Notes under the pieces: generated by a model
Told to the model about the DNA's origin: nothing
Databases searched by the model: none
What the model saw: only the letters and a program-made list of their open reading frames with translations
Part shown: piece by piece, positions 7,025-11,777 of the stretch
How positions within the stretch are numbered: position 1 is the stretch's first letter
Layout: every line of letters starts with the position of its first letter
Translations under genes and position numbers: made by a program
Assembly (NCBI GenBank): GCA_017435245.1
Contig: JAFSFK010000082.1
Coordinates: forward strand, 1-11,777
From: Oscillospiraceae bacterium
Lineage (GTDB): Bacteria; Bacillota; Clostridia; Oscillospirales; Oscillospiraceae
Direction of reading: 5' to 3'
Length of the DNA: 11,777 nucleotides

Positions 7025-7054
7025 ATTATAAAAAAGGCTTTTAGGCTGATTCAA
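7025..7054 (-). promoter_or_regulatory. Promoter for the 242-aa membrane protein gene
   Basis: Minus strand: -35 TTGAAT (7049-7054), 18-base spacer, -10 TATAAT (7025-7030). It lies between the terminator of the upstream operon and the gene, so the gene has independent transcription. Confidence 0.65.
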
Positions 7055-7072
7055 GGGAAAGCCGTTGATGAC

Positions 7073-7103
7073 AAAAAAATCGGCAGGAAGCTTCCTGCCG
7101 ATT
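7073..7103 (-). terminator. Terminator of the esterase/ATP-grasp operon
   Basis: A 26-base perfect palindrome (7078-7103) with arms AATCGGCAGGAAG, followed on the minus strand by seven T's (7073-7079, the last two shared with the stem). It starts 5 bases after the ATP-grasp stop codon at 7109. The hairpin would close on an AGCT loop. Confidence 0.9.
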
Positions 7104-7108
7104 CTTGT

Positions 7109-8296
7109 TTACTTTTCCAGAAGATCCCGATAGTACTGCTGCAGCTGTTCCTCGGTGTCGAAGTTGGCAATATACATCACGTTGGCCATGGCTCCGGAAA
7201 GGGCATCCGGGATCCTGCCCTGCATCTTCATGCAGATACCGTATTTCGCCATAATGGCATCGTGATCCATCTTATACTGTACGCCGTCACGGCGGCCTAC
7301 AAAGGCGCAGTAGCGCCGTGTTCCCAGAGGCTTGGTACTCTCATCAAAGACCACCATATCCGCCCAGATCTTGTACACGTCCGTCTCATAGGCAAAGTTA
7401 TACATATCCGGGGTGTAGCCGCCGGCAGGACGCATATTGACCTCCAGACCAATAAGGTCGCCCTGCTTGCCCAGCCCTTCCTGATCCTGGGTCAGCCGAA
7501 AAAACTCCAGATGGACAAACCGGCTTTTGACACCAAAGGCTTTCACCGTCCGCAGGCCTGCATCCCGGATATCCTCCGGCACTTCCTTGTGCAGGTGATA
7601 GATGGAATCCATATTGTCGTTGACAACATCCATCAGCGACACTGGGGTCACATTGCCGGATTCAAACAAAGGCTGGCCCTGAGCGCCGATGATAGCATCG
7701 TAAGTACAAACCACACCCTTGACCTGCTCCTCCATGATGTAGACATGCTCGTCCTTGGTGTCAATGAAAAAGCGCACCTCGTCGTCATTTTTCAGACGAT
7801 ATGTATGACTGGCACCCACGCCGTTATCCGGCTTCACCACCACGGGATAGCCCACCTTATTGGCAAATTCCACCGCATCCTCATACCCCTGCACTAGATG
7901 ATACCGGGCAGTGGGAATGCCTGCCTTGGCATAGTAGGCTTTCATAGCAGATTTGCACTTGACCTGCTCCATATCATTTTCCATGAAGCCGGTGGTGATA
8001 TGGAACTCGGTGCGAAGCTTGGCATCCCGCTCCAGCCAGTACTCGTTATTGGATTCCAGCCAGTCGATCTTGCCGTACTTATAGGTGAAGAAGGCTACCG
8101 CCTTGAACACCTCGTCGTAGCTTTCCAGATTACCGACCTTATAGTATTCGTGTAAGGATTCCCGAAGCTCCTGCTTCAGTTCATCGTAAGGGCAGTCGCC
8201 GATGCCCAGGACCCGCATACCGTTATTTTTCAGCTCTGCGCAAAATTTCCAATAGGATACAGGAAAATTCGGGGAAATAAATATAAAATTCTTCAT
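7109..8296 (-). CDS. ATP-grasp ligase of unknown substrate
   Basis: 395 residues, cytoplasmic. ATP-grasp enzymes activate a carboxylate as acyl phosphate and join it to an amine or thiol. Visible parts: an N-terminal pre-ATP domain (about 1-110) starting KNFIFISPNFP; the lead-in helix KSAMKAYYAKAGIPTARY (115-132); the nucleotide loop VVVKPDNGVGASHTY (152-166, Lys155 and a Gly-rich turn); hinge IMEEQVKG (187-194); metal ligand region HLEFF (262-266, Glu264); and LIGLEVNMRPAGGYTPDM (281-298), where Glu285 and Asn287 are the expected Mg ligands. It most resembles short carbamoyl-phosphate-synthase-like ATP-grasp proteins, but it is not CarB. It is the last gene of a three-gene operon behind two esterases: the upstream stop is 11 bases away and overlaps its ribosome binding site (AGAGG). 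The acceptor and donor substrates are unknown. Confidence 0.88.
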   Translation of the reverse strand: MKNFIFISPNFPVSYWKFCAELKNNGMRVLGIGDCPYDELKQELRESLHEYYKVGNLESYDEVFKAVAFFTYKYGKIDWLESNNEYWLERDAKLRTEFHITTGFMENDMEQVKCKSAMKAYYAKAGIPTARYHLVQGYEDAVEFANKVGYPVVVKPDNGVGASHTYRLKNDDEVRFFIDTKDEHVYIMEEQVKGVVCTYDAIIGAQGQPLFESGNVTPVSLMDVVNDNMDSIYHLHKEVPEDIRDAGLRTVKAFGVKSRFVHLEFFRLTQDQEGLGKQGDLIGLEVNMRPAGGYTPDMYNFAYETDVYKIWADMVVFDESTKPLGTRRYCAFVGRRDGVQYKMDHDAIMAKYGICMKMQGRIPDALSGAMANVMYIANFDTEEQLQQYYRDLLEK

Positions 8297-8307
8297 TTTC
8301 TAACCTC

Positions 8308-9045
8308 TCAATATAAAAATTGAGGAACATAATGCTCCACCATCTTATACCACCAGGGCCAATCGTGGTCCACATCATAGCCCCAGTATTCCACCTGGGC
8401 AATGATCCCTTTACGGCGCAAAACCTGCTCCAGCCAGCGGGTGGAGTCGATGAGAATATCTTCCCATCTTCCCTGGCCAACAACAATCAAGATCTTTCGC
8501 TCATTGTACATTTGGATGTAGGGATGGTCCCAAGCCATATTCTCCAGATAATGCACAGGAGAATTGTTATAGACCAACTCATCCATATAATTACCAAAGG
8601 AATCCAGACTGTCGTACAGACCGGAAATAGCAAATACGCTGTCAAACAGGTCGGGTCGGCGGAAAAACAGGTTTGCTGCGTGCATGGCACCCATAGAGCA
8701 GCCAAAGACCATCAGATTCTGGCCGCCGCTGCGCCAGCGGATATTGGGGACCATCTCGTCCACCACATAGTGGTACCACCGCTCGTGGTTCTCAATGCGC
8801 CAGCGGCAGTCAGCACCCTTGGCTGCCCAAGATTCGTTATCAATGGTGTCGATGGAGTAGACGGTGCAGCGCCCCTCTTCGATCCACTTACCCCAGTAGT
8901 CGGTCATTTTAAAATTCTCAAAATCAAAAAAACGTCCGCCCTGGCAAGGGATAAACAGAACCGGCTTTCCCCCATGACCGTAGACCTTATATTCCATTTC
9001 ACGGTTTAAGTGGCTGCTATAAAACTTATGGTATTCTACATTCAT
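8308..9045 (-). CDS. Alpha/beta-hydrolase esterase, putative esterase family (PF00756-like), paralog 1
   Basis: 245 residues, no signal peptide, so cytoplasmic. Nucleophile elbow VFGCSMGAMHAAN has Ser117 in G-C-S-M-G. GQGRWED (190-196) holds the likely acid, and DVDHDWPWW (224-232) holds the likely catalytic His227. The FIPCQGG segment (31-37) is expected to build the oxyanion region. The family also includes S-formylglutathione hydrolase, feruloyl and enterochelin esterases and mycolyltransferases, so ester hydrolysis or acyl transfer is supported but the substrate is not. The segment YWGYDVDHDWPWW is very rich in aromatic residues. It is the middle gene of the operon: start 16 bases after the stop of paralog 2, with AAGAGGTTA before its ATG, nearly the same as the site used by the ATP-grasp gene. 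Confidence 0.87.
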   Translation of the reverse strand: MNVEYHKFYSSHLNREMEYKVYGHGGKPVLFIPCQGGRFFDFENFKMTDYWGKWIEEGRCTVYSIDTIDNESWAAKGADCRWRIENHERWYHYVVDEMVPNIRWRSGGQNLMVFGCSMGAMHAANLFFRRPDLFDSVFAISGLYDSLDSFGNYMDELVYNNSPVHYLENMAWDHPYIQMYNERKILIVVGQGRWEDILIDSTRWLEQVLRRKGIIAQVEYWGYDVDHDWPWWYKMVEHYVPQFLY

Positions 9046-9061
9046 TTTTTAACCTCTTAAA

Positions 9062-9817
9062 TTATAATCCCAAACAATCCATAAAAATCGGAATCTGCTT
9101 CTCCCAGGAGGCTTCGCTATGGGTTCCGCCGGGTACGATCCGAAATGCCAGATTCACCCGCTTGGTCAGCAGAAGATGAGATGTGGAGATCAGCGCTTCG
9201 GCATTGGCGGCGTGGTTAAACATCTCCTCGCTGCCGTAATCCATATAAATGCAGGTATCCCGGCGGATATGGGCACGGGCGATCATCTCCAGCATTTTGC
9301 CAGGGCTGACCCACAGGCTGGGAGACAAGCTTGCCGCCCTTTGAAAAACGTGATTATACACACAGGCACCGTAGATCGCCATCAAGCCGCCCATGGAGGA
9401 TCCGGCAATGATGGTATTGAGCCGATCCGGCAGAGTTCGGTAATTGGCATCGATATATGGCTTTAAAGTACCCACCAGCCAATTCATATACACCCGGCCT
9501 TTTCCCCGAATCTTGCCCAAGGTAGCGTTCTCAAAGTTAATGGGAGAATACTCCTGCAGGCGACCATTGCCCTCGTGATTGCATTCCACAGCCACAATGA
9601 TCAGTTCCTTGCCGGATTCCACCATATATTGATTCATACCCCAGGATTTGCCGTAGGTGGCATCGGAGTCAAAAAACACGTTGTGACCGTCAAACATATA
9701 CATTACCGGATAACGGCGGTCTTTTTTCTTCTCATAAGAAGCAGGCAGATAGATATAGGCTCTGCGCTCCTTATCCCCGGTAAGCTTGGGAATGGTCACA
9801 TTCCATTTTTTTACCAT
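9062..9817 (-). CDS. Alpha/beta-hydrolase esterase, putative esterase family (PF00756), paralog 2
   Basis: 251 residues, no signal peptide. Typical of the enterochelin-esterase-like branch: RRAYIYLPASYEK near the N-terminus, YPVMYMFDGHNVF (36-48), LIIVAVECN (72-80), nucleophile elbow IIAGSSMGGLMA (136-147, Ser141 in G-S-S-M-G), the DYGSEE segment (193-198) as the likely acid region and GGTHSEASW (230-238) with the likely catalytic His233. It differs clearly from paralog 1 in sequence and elbow, so the two probably act on different bonds or steps. It is the first gene of the operon, with GGAGG at 7-base spacing before ATG and its own promoter at 9860-9888. The substrate is unknown; a role in iron-siderophore release is not supported, since no siderophore transport genes are nearby. 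Confidence 0.9.
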   Translation of the reverse strand: MVKKWNVTIPKLTGDKERRAYIYLPASYEKKKDRRYPVMYMFDGHNVFFDSDATYGKSWGMNQYMVESGKELIIVAVECNHEGNGRLQEYSPINFENATLGKIRGKGRVYMNWLVGTLKPYIDANYRTLPDRLNTIIAGSSMGGLMAIYGACVYNHVFQRAASLSPSLWVSPGKMLEMIARAHIRRDTCIYMDYGSEEMFNHAANAEALISTSHLLLTKRVNLAFRIVPGGTHSEASWEKQIPIFMDCLGL

Positions 9818-9859
9818 AGTGATCCCTCCGAAAACAAATGTTTTCTACACATATACCAC

Positions 9860-9888
9860 AGTATACGCCTATATGGGAAAAATGTCAA
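9860..9888 (-). promoter_or_regulatory. Sigma-A promoter for the esterase/ATP-grasp operon
   Basis: Minus strand: perfect -35 TTGACA (9883-9888), 17-base spacer, -10 TATACT (9860-9865). The start is expected near 9853, giving a leader of about 36 bases that contains a 6-bp hairpin GAAAAC/GTTTTC (9830-9845) just before the ribosome binding site. Three 31-bp repeats begin 20 bases upstream of the -35 box. Confidence 0.85.
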
Positions 9889-9907
9889 TTTTTGAGATAA
9901 AAATCAT

Positions 9908-9996
9908 GCGGGTGACGAGGCTCGTTTGCATTTTGGGTAGCGGTGACGAGGCTCGTTTGCATTTTGGGTAGCGGTGACGAGGCTCGTTTGCATTTT
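9908..9996. repeat. Tandem 31-bp direct repeat, about 2.8 copies
   Basis: Units start at 9911, 9942 and 9973; the first two are identical over 31 bases and the third matches for 24. Each unit begins GGTGACGAGGCTCGTTTGCA and contains the 11-base palindrome ACGAGGCTCGT (9915-9925, 9946-9956, 9977-9987). The first unit with its flank, GCGGGTGACGAGGCTCG (9908-9924), matches the plus-strand view of the tRNA-Gly 3' end (10149-10165) at 16 of 17 bases. The array lies just upstream of the esterase operon promoter. Confidence 0.95.
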
Positions 9997-10073
9997 CTTT
10001 CGCTTTGCGAAAGAAAATTATTGTAGCCACCAGTGTTTGCACTGGTGGCAGCAATATGCCACCGGCATATTGC
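9992..10073. repeat. Three consecutive perfect hairpins
   Basis: Hairpin 1: 12-bp stem ATTTTCTTTCGC (9992-10003) with 10007-10018, loop TTT. Hairpin 2: 10-bp stem GCCACCAGTG (10026-10035) with 10040-10049, loop TTTG. Hairpin 3: 10-bp stem GCAATATGCC (10051-10060) with 10064-10073, loop ACC. Only one base separates hairpins 2 and 3. No T-run follows any of them on either strand except the AT base of hairpin 1, so they are not a simple terminator. Confidence 0.9.
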
Positions 10074-10083
10074 ATTCTAACCA

Positions 10084-10109
10084 TTCGAGCTATCTCGTCA
10101 CCCGCTCCA
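10084..10109 (+). pseudogene. tRNA-Gly 3'-end fragment, opposite orientation to the intact gene
   Basis: Contains the T-loop TTCGAGC (10084-10090), a TAT insertion, then CTCGTCACCCGCTCCA (10094-10109), which matches the tRNA-Gly 3' end including CCA with one difference. Nothing upstream folds as the rest of a tRNA; that space is filled by the three hairpins. It is therefore a remnant or an inverted copy, not a gene. Confidence 0.6.
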
Positions 10110-10110
10110 T

Positions 10111-10143
10111 AAAAAAAAAGACGCCAAGTGGCGTCTTTTTTTT
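10111..10143 (-). terminator. Terminator after tRNA-Gly (bidirectional)
   Basis: GACGCC (10120-10125) pairs with GGCGTC (10130-10135) around AAGT, flanked by nine A's (10111-10119) and eight T's (10136-10143). It therefore ends transcripts from either strand. It lies one base beyond the CCA end of the tRNA and forms the centre of a longer palindrome (10094-10160). Confidence 0.9.
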
Positions 10144-10144
10144 A

Positions 10145-10220
10145 TGGAGCGGGTGTCGAGGCTCGAACTCGCTACCTCCACCTTGGCAAGGTGGCGCTCT
10201 ACCGGATGAGCTACACCCGC
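10145..10220 (-). tRNA. tRNA-Gly, anticodon GCC
   Basis: 76 bases with encoded CCA. The acceptor GCGGGTG pairs fully with CACCCGC; D-stem GCTC/GAGC; anticodon stem CCACC/GGTGG with loop TTGCCAA, so the anticodon is GCC and it reads GGC and GGU. T-arm GCGAG-TTCGAGC-CTCGA has a G49-A65 mismatch at the first pair, where T65 (a G-U pair) is seen in the nearby fragments. The discriminator base is T. It has its own promoter and terminator. The aminoacyl identity is secure from the anticodon; whether the mismatch lowers function is open. Confidence 0.95.
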
Positions 10221-10232
10221 GGAACAAGTGGA

Positions 10233-10260
10233 ATTATAGCACATTTTCCGGATTTGTCAA
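10233..10260 (-). promoter_or_regulatory. Promoter for tRNA-Gly
   Basis: Minus strand: -35 TTGACA (10255-10260), 16-base spacer, -10 TATAAT (10233-10238), both consensus. The predicted start, near 10226, is only about six bases before the tRNA 5' end. Confidence 0.88.
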
Positions 10261-10276
10261 TACCTTTTTTAAAATT

Positions 10277-11539
10277 TTAAGTTACGGAAACTTCTTCTTC
10301 CGGAACCGTAGCTTCTGTTGTTTCCTCAGGCAGCTGCGTTGGTTCCTCAGAAGGTTCTGTCGACGGCTGCGTCTGCTCTGTTTCCTCCGCAGGACCGGTT
10401 TCCTCCTCCGGCAGTGCAGGCTCTGTGCCAGGCTGTACAGGCTCCTCTGTGTACACAGGTTCCGGAGCCTTGGCCTCAGGATAAGCAGAATAATCCCACA
10501 CATATCCATCCATCTCCGACTGATATTTGAGCATCATTCTGCCGGTATTGTCCGAACTGAGCAGATCCAGATGCGCATACATTCCATCGATACAGACCAT
10601 ATTCCACACCCAGGGTTCTCCCTCCCGGGTGCCTGTAACCACCATACACTCCAGTCCCGCCTGGCGGCACATCGCAGCATACACCGTAGCAAACGCCTTA
10701 CTATCGCCAACACCGTGGCGCAGAAGGCTGTATGTGGGCGTAATAGAGGTTTCTACGGTGTAATCCGACCGCTCTATAAGGAAGCTGTACATACGGGAGA
10801 ATTTTGTCTGCTCATCCTCCTCGCCACTGACATTGAGGTATGCAGCACGAAACACCGGCTCTACATATTGTTGCATCGTACGCAGAGACTCCCGGCTGGT
10901 CTGATATGTAAAGCTCAGCTCCACCACTCGCCGGATACCGCTGTTAGGGTAGACCGCAGCCGTCACCTGGGGCATTTCCATACAGTACAGAGGATTCCCG
11001 TCAACATAGTCCTGGACCTTCTGTGTAAAATCCGTTTCCTTGTATTCCTCCACCAGCAGCACGACGCCTGCCTCGCAGTCCTTCAGCGTCTGGTCTATCA
11101 CTTCCCCGGCCTGCTCCATATTCTCCGTATGACGGATCCGCAGGATCTCAGAACGGTTATGGATATAACTGATCTGCACAGCAATGGCAGTACGGCCCGT
11201 ATTGGTGCCGATCTCATAATCGATCTTTTCCACGGCATAAGCACCAACAGGATCGGACTGAGTAACGAACTTCACTGCCATATCCATAATGCTGTCCAGA
11301 TGGTTCCGGTCGAAGCCCACCATATACACAACACTCTCCTGAGAGCCGTTGGCCACCAGATCCGTCAAAACATCCTGCAGCTGCTCGTAAGAGGTCACCT
11401 CCGCCGATTCCAGGGAGGGTTCCACGTATTCCTGGCGGTAGGGCTCGACGCTGTGGTAGCTGCCGTCCATCCACAGATCACAGCCTGTCAGCAGTAAGCA
11501 CAGGCATATGAAATAAAGAACACTGTAATACCGCTTCAT
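10277..11539 (-). CDS. Lipoprotein with a catalytically degenerate transglutaminase-like domain
   Basis: 420 residues from the ATG at 11539, chosen because it follows AAGGAGGGG and starts a lipoprotein signal: MKRYYS, a hydrophobic core, then lipobox LLTGC with Cys20. A longer frame to 11599 would overlap the upstream gene and bury the signal. Residues about 40-270 are an extracellular region without a recognised domain. SLLRHGVGDSKAFATVYAAM through YAHLDL (271-326) aligns with the transglutaminase-like core, in which the nucleophile motif is usually GVC-x-x-x-A and the His motif HAWN. Here these read GVGDSKA (276-282, Cys to Gly278) and WVWN (310-313, His to Trp310), with Asp325 kept. An active thiol enzyme is therefore unlikely; a binding or scaffold role fits better. 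Residues 358-420 are a Pro/Glu/Thr-rich acidic tail. It follows the YitT-type gene by 22 bases, so it is probably in its operon. No terminator is seen after its stop. Confidence 0.82.
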   Translation of the reverse strand: MKRYYSVLYFICLCLLLTGCDLWMDGSYHSVEPYRQEYVEPSLESAEVTSYEQLQDVLTDLVANGSQESVVYMVGFDRNHLDSIMDMAVKFVTQSDPVGAYAVEKIDYEIGTNTGRTAIAVQISYIHNRSEILRIRHTENMEQAGEVIDQTLKDCEAGVVLLVEEYKETDFTQKVQDYVDGNPLYCMEMPQVTAAVYPNSGIRRVVELSFTYQTSRESLRTMQQYVEPVFRAAYLNVSGEEDEQTKFSRMYSFLIERSDYTVETSITPTYSLLRHGVGDSKAFATVYAAMCRQAGLECMVVTGTREGEPWVWNMVCIDGMYAHLDLLSSDNTGRMMLKYQSEMDGYVWDYSAYPEAKAPEPVYTEEPVQPGTEPALPEEETGPAEETEQTQPSTEPSEEPTQLPEETTEATVPEEEVSVT

Positions 11540-11561
11540 CTTGCCCCTCCTTCCGTAAAAA

Positions 11562-11777
11562 TCAAAGTGCGTCTTTGCTGTAGCGGGTAAATCCGTCACC
11601 GAGAACCTGATGTGCCTCCTGTACGATGATAAAGGCGTCCGGATCGATCTCCACCACGATCTTCTTCATATCTGCGATCTGCTGCCGCTTTACCGCCGTC
11701 AGCACCACCTTTGTGTGCTTGTGGCTGTAGCTGCCCTCACCTTCCAGGAAGGTTGCGCCACGGTGCAATTCTTTCCC
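11562..11777 (-). CDS. YitT-family membrane protein, C-terminal DUF2179 domain (partial)
   Basis: 71 codons are visible; the 5' part lies beyond the window. The peptide reads GKELHRGATFLEGEGSYS and later VVEIDPDAFIIVQEAHQVLG-DGF, the hallmark of DUF2179, the soluble C-terminal domain of YitT-type membrane proteins (five or six membrane segments precede it in full-length members). DUF2179 may bind a small ligand; the transported or sensed compound is unknown for most members. The leucine codon TTG at 11768 is internal, not a start, because the frame continues as GKEL upstream with family-typical sequence. It ends at TGA 11562-11564, 22 bases before the lipoprotein gene. Confidence 0.88.
   Translation of the reverse strand, partial: GKELHRGATFLEGEGSYSHKHTKVVLTAVKRQQIADMKKIVVEIDPDAFIIVQEAHQVLGDGFTRYSKDAL

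Noticed and set aside
8308..9817. Siderophore esterase locus
   Set aside because: Paralog 2 resembles enterochelin-esterase-like proteins, but no iron transporter or siderophore genes are nearby. The label reflects fold similarity only.
9908..9996. CRISPR array
   Set aside because: The repeats are directly tandem with no variable spacers, only three units are present, and there are no cas genes.
9974..11497. 507-codon open frame on the plus strand
   Set aside because: It runs through the hairpins, the terminator and the reverse complement of tRNA-Gly, then lies antisense to the lipoprotein gene. It has no ribosome binding site, and its peptide has the usual look of antisense and tRNA-derived frames.
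11540..11599. 20-codon N-terminal extension of the lipoprotein
   Set aside because: It would overlap the upstream DUF2179 gene, has no good ribosome binding site, and would place the lipoprotein signal internally.

Overview
The window looks like a chromosomal segment of a low-to-mid GC Gram-positive anaerobe of the class Clostridia, most likely an Oscillospiraceae/Ruminococcaceae-type gut commensal. The evidence is strong GGAGG-type ribosome binding sites, sigma-A promoters with near-consensus boxes, lipobox lipoproteins, a YwiB/DUF1934 gene, a YitT/DUF2179 protein and a Clostridia-style MurC. Family-level placement is inference; no 16S or marker search was possible.

Layout, left to right. 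(1) Positions 2-109 hold the Pro/Thr/Glu-rich C-terminal tail of a plus-strand protein that starts outside the window, followed by a terminator. (2) Positions 172-603 are non-coding, with several hairpins and a diverged inverted pair of 22-nt sequences. (3) A minus-strand cell-wall operon, murC - ddl - DUF1934 (3466 to 604), has a promoter at 3509-3537 and a probable terminator at 421-459. (4) A divergent plus-strand polar amino acid ABC importer (3880-6208: lipoprotein binding protein, permease, ATPase) has its own promoter, a terminator-like hairpin after the binding-protein gene and a final terminator. (5) A single minus-strand membrane protein of unknown function (6248-6976) has its own promoter. 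(6) A three-gene minus-strand operon (9817 to 7109) encodes two cytoplasmic alpha/beta-hydrolase esterases and an ATP-grasp ligase, bounded by a sigma-A promoter and a terminator. (7) A structured, repeat-rich stretch (9908-10165) holds three copies of a 31-bp direct repeat, three perfect hairpins and a palindrome built from tRNA-Gly 3' ends. (8) tRNA-Gly(GCC) lies on the minus strand. (9) A minus-strand pair at the right edge encodes the end of a YitT-family membrane protein and a lipoprotein with a transglutaminase-like domain that lacks the catalytic Cys and His.

How the genes work together: MurC adds L-Ala to UDP-MurNAc and Ddl makes D-Ala-D-Ala, two steps of the same peptidoglycan precursor pathway. 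The ABC genes make a complete importer. The ATP-grasp/esterase operon is the best candidate for an undescribed pathway: a ligase paired with two different esterases implies a small molecule that is joined and cut in the cytoplasm, but the substrate cannot be read from sequence. The 31-bp repeats sit immediately upstream of that operon's promoter and carry an 11-bp palindrome every 31 bp. They could be regulatory sites, or they could be debris from events at the tRNA-Gly 3' end.
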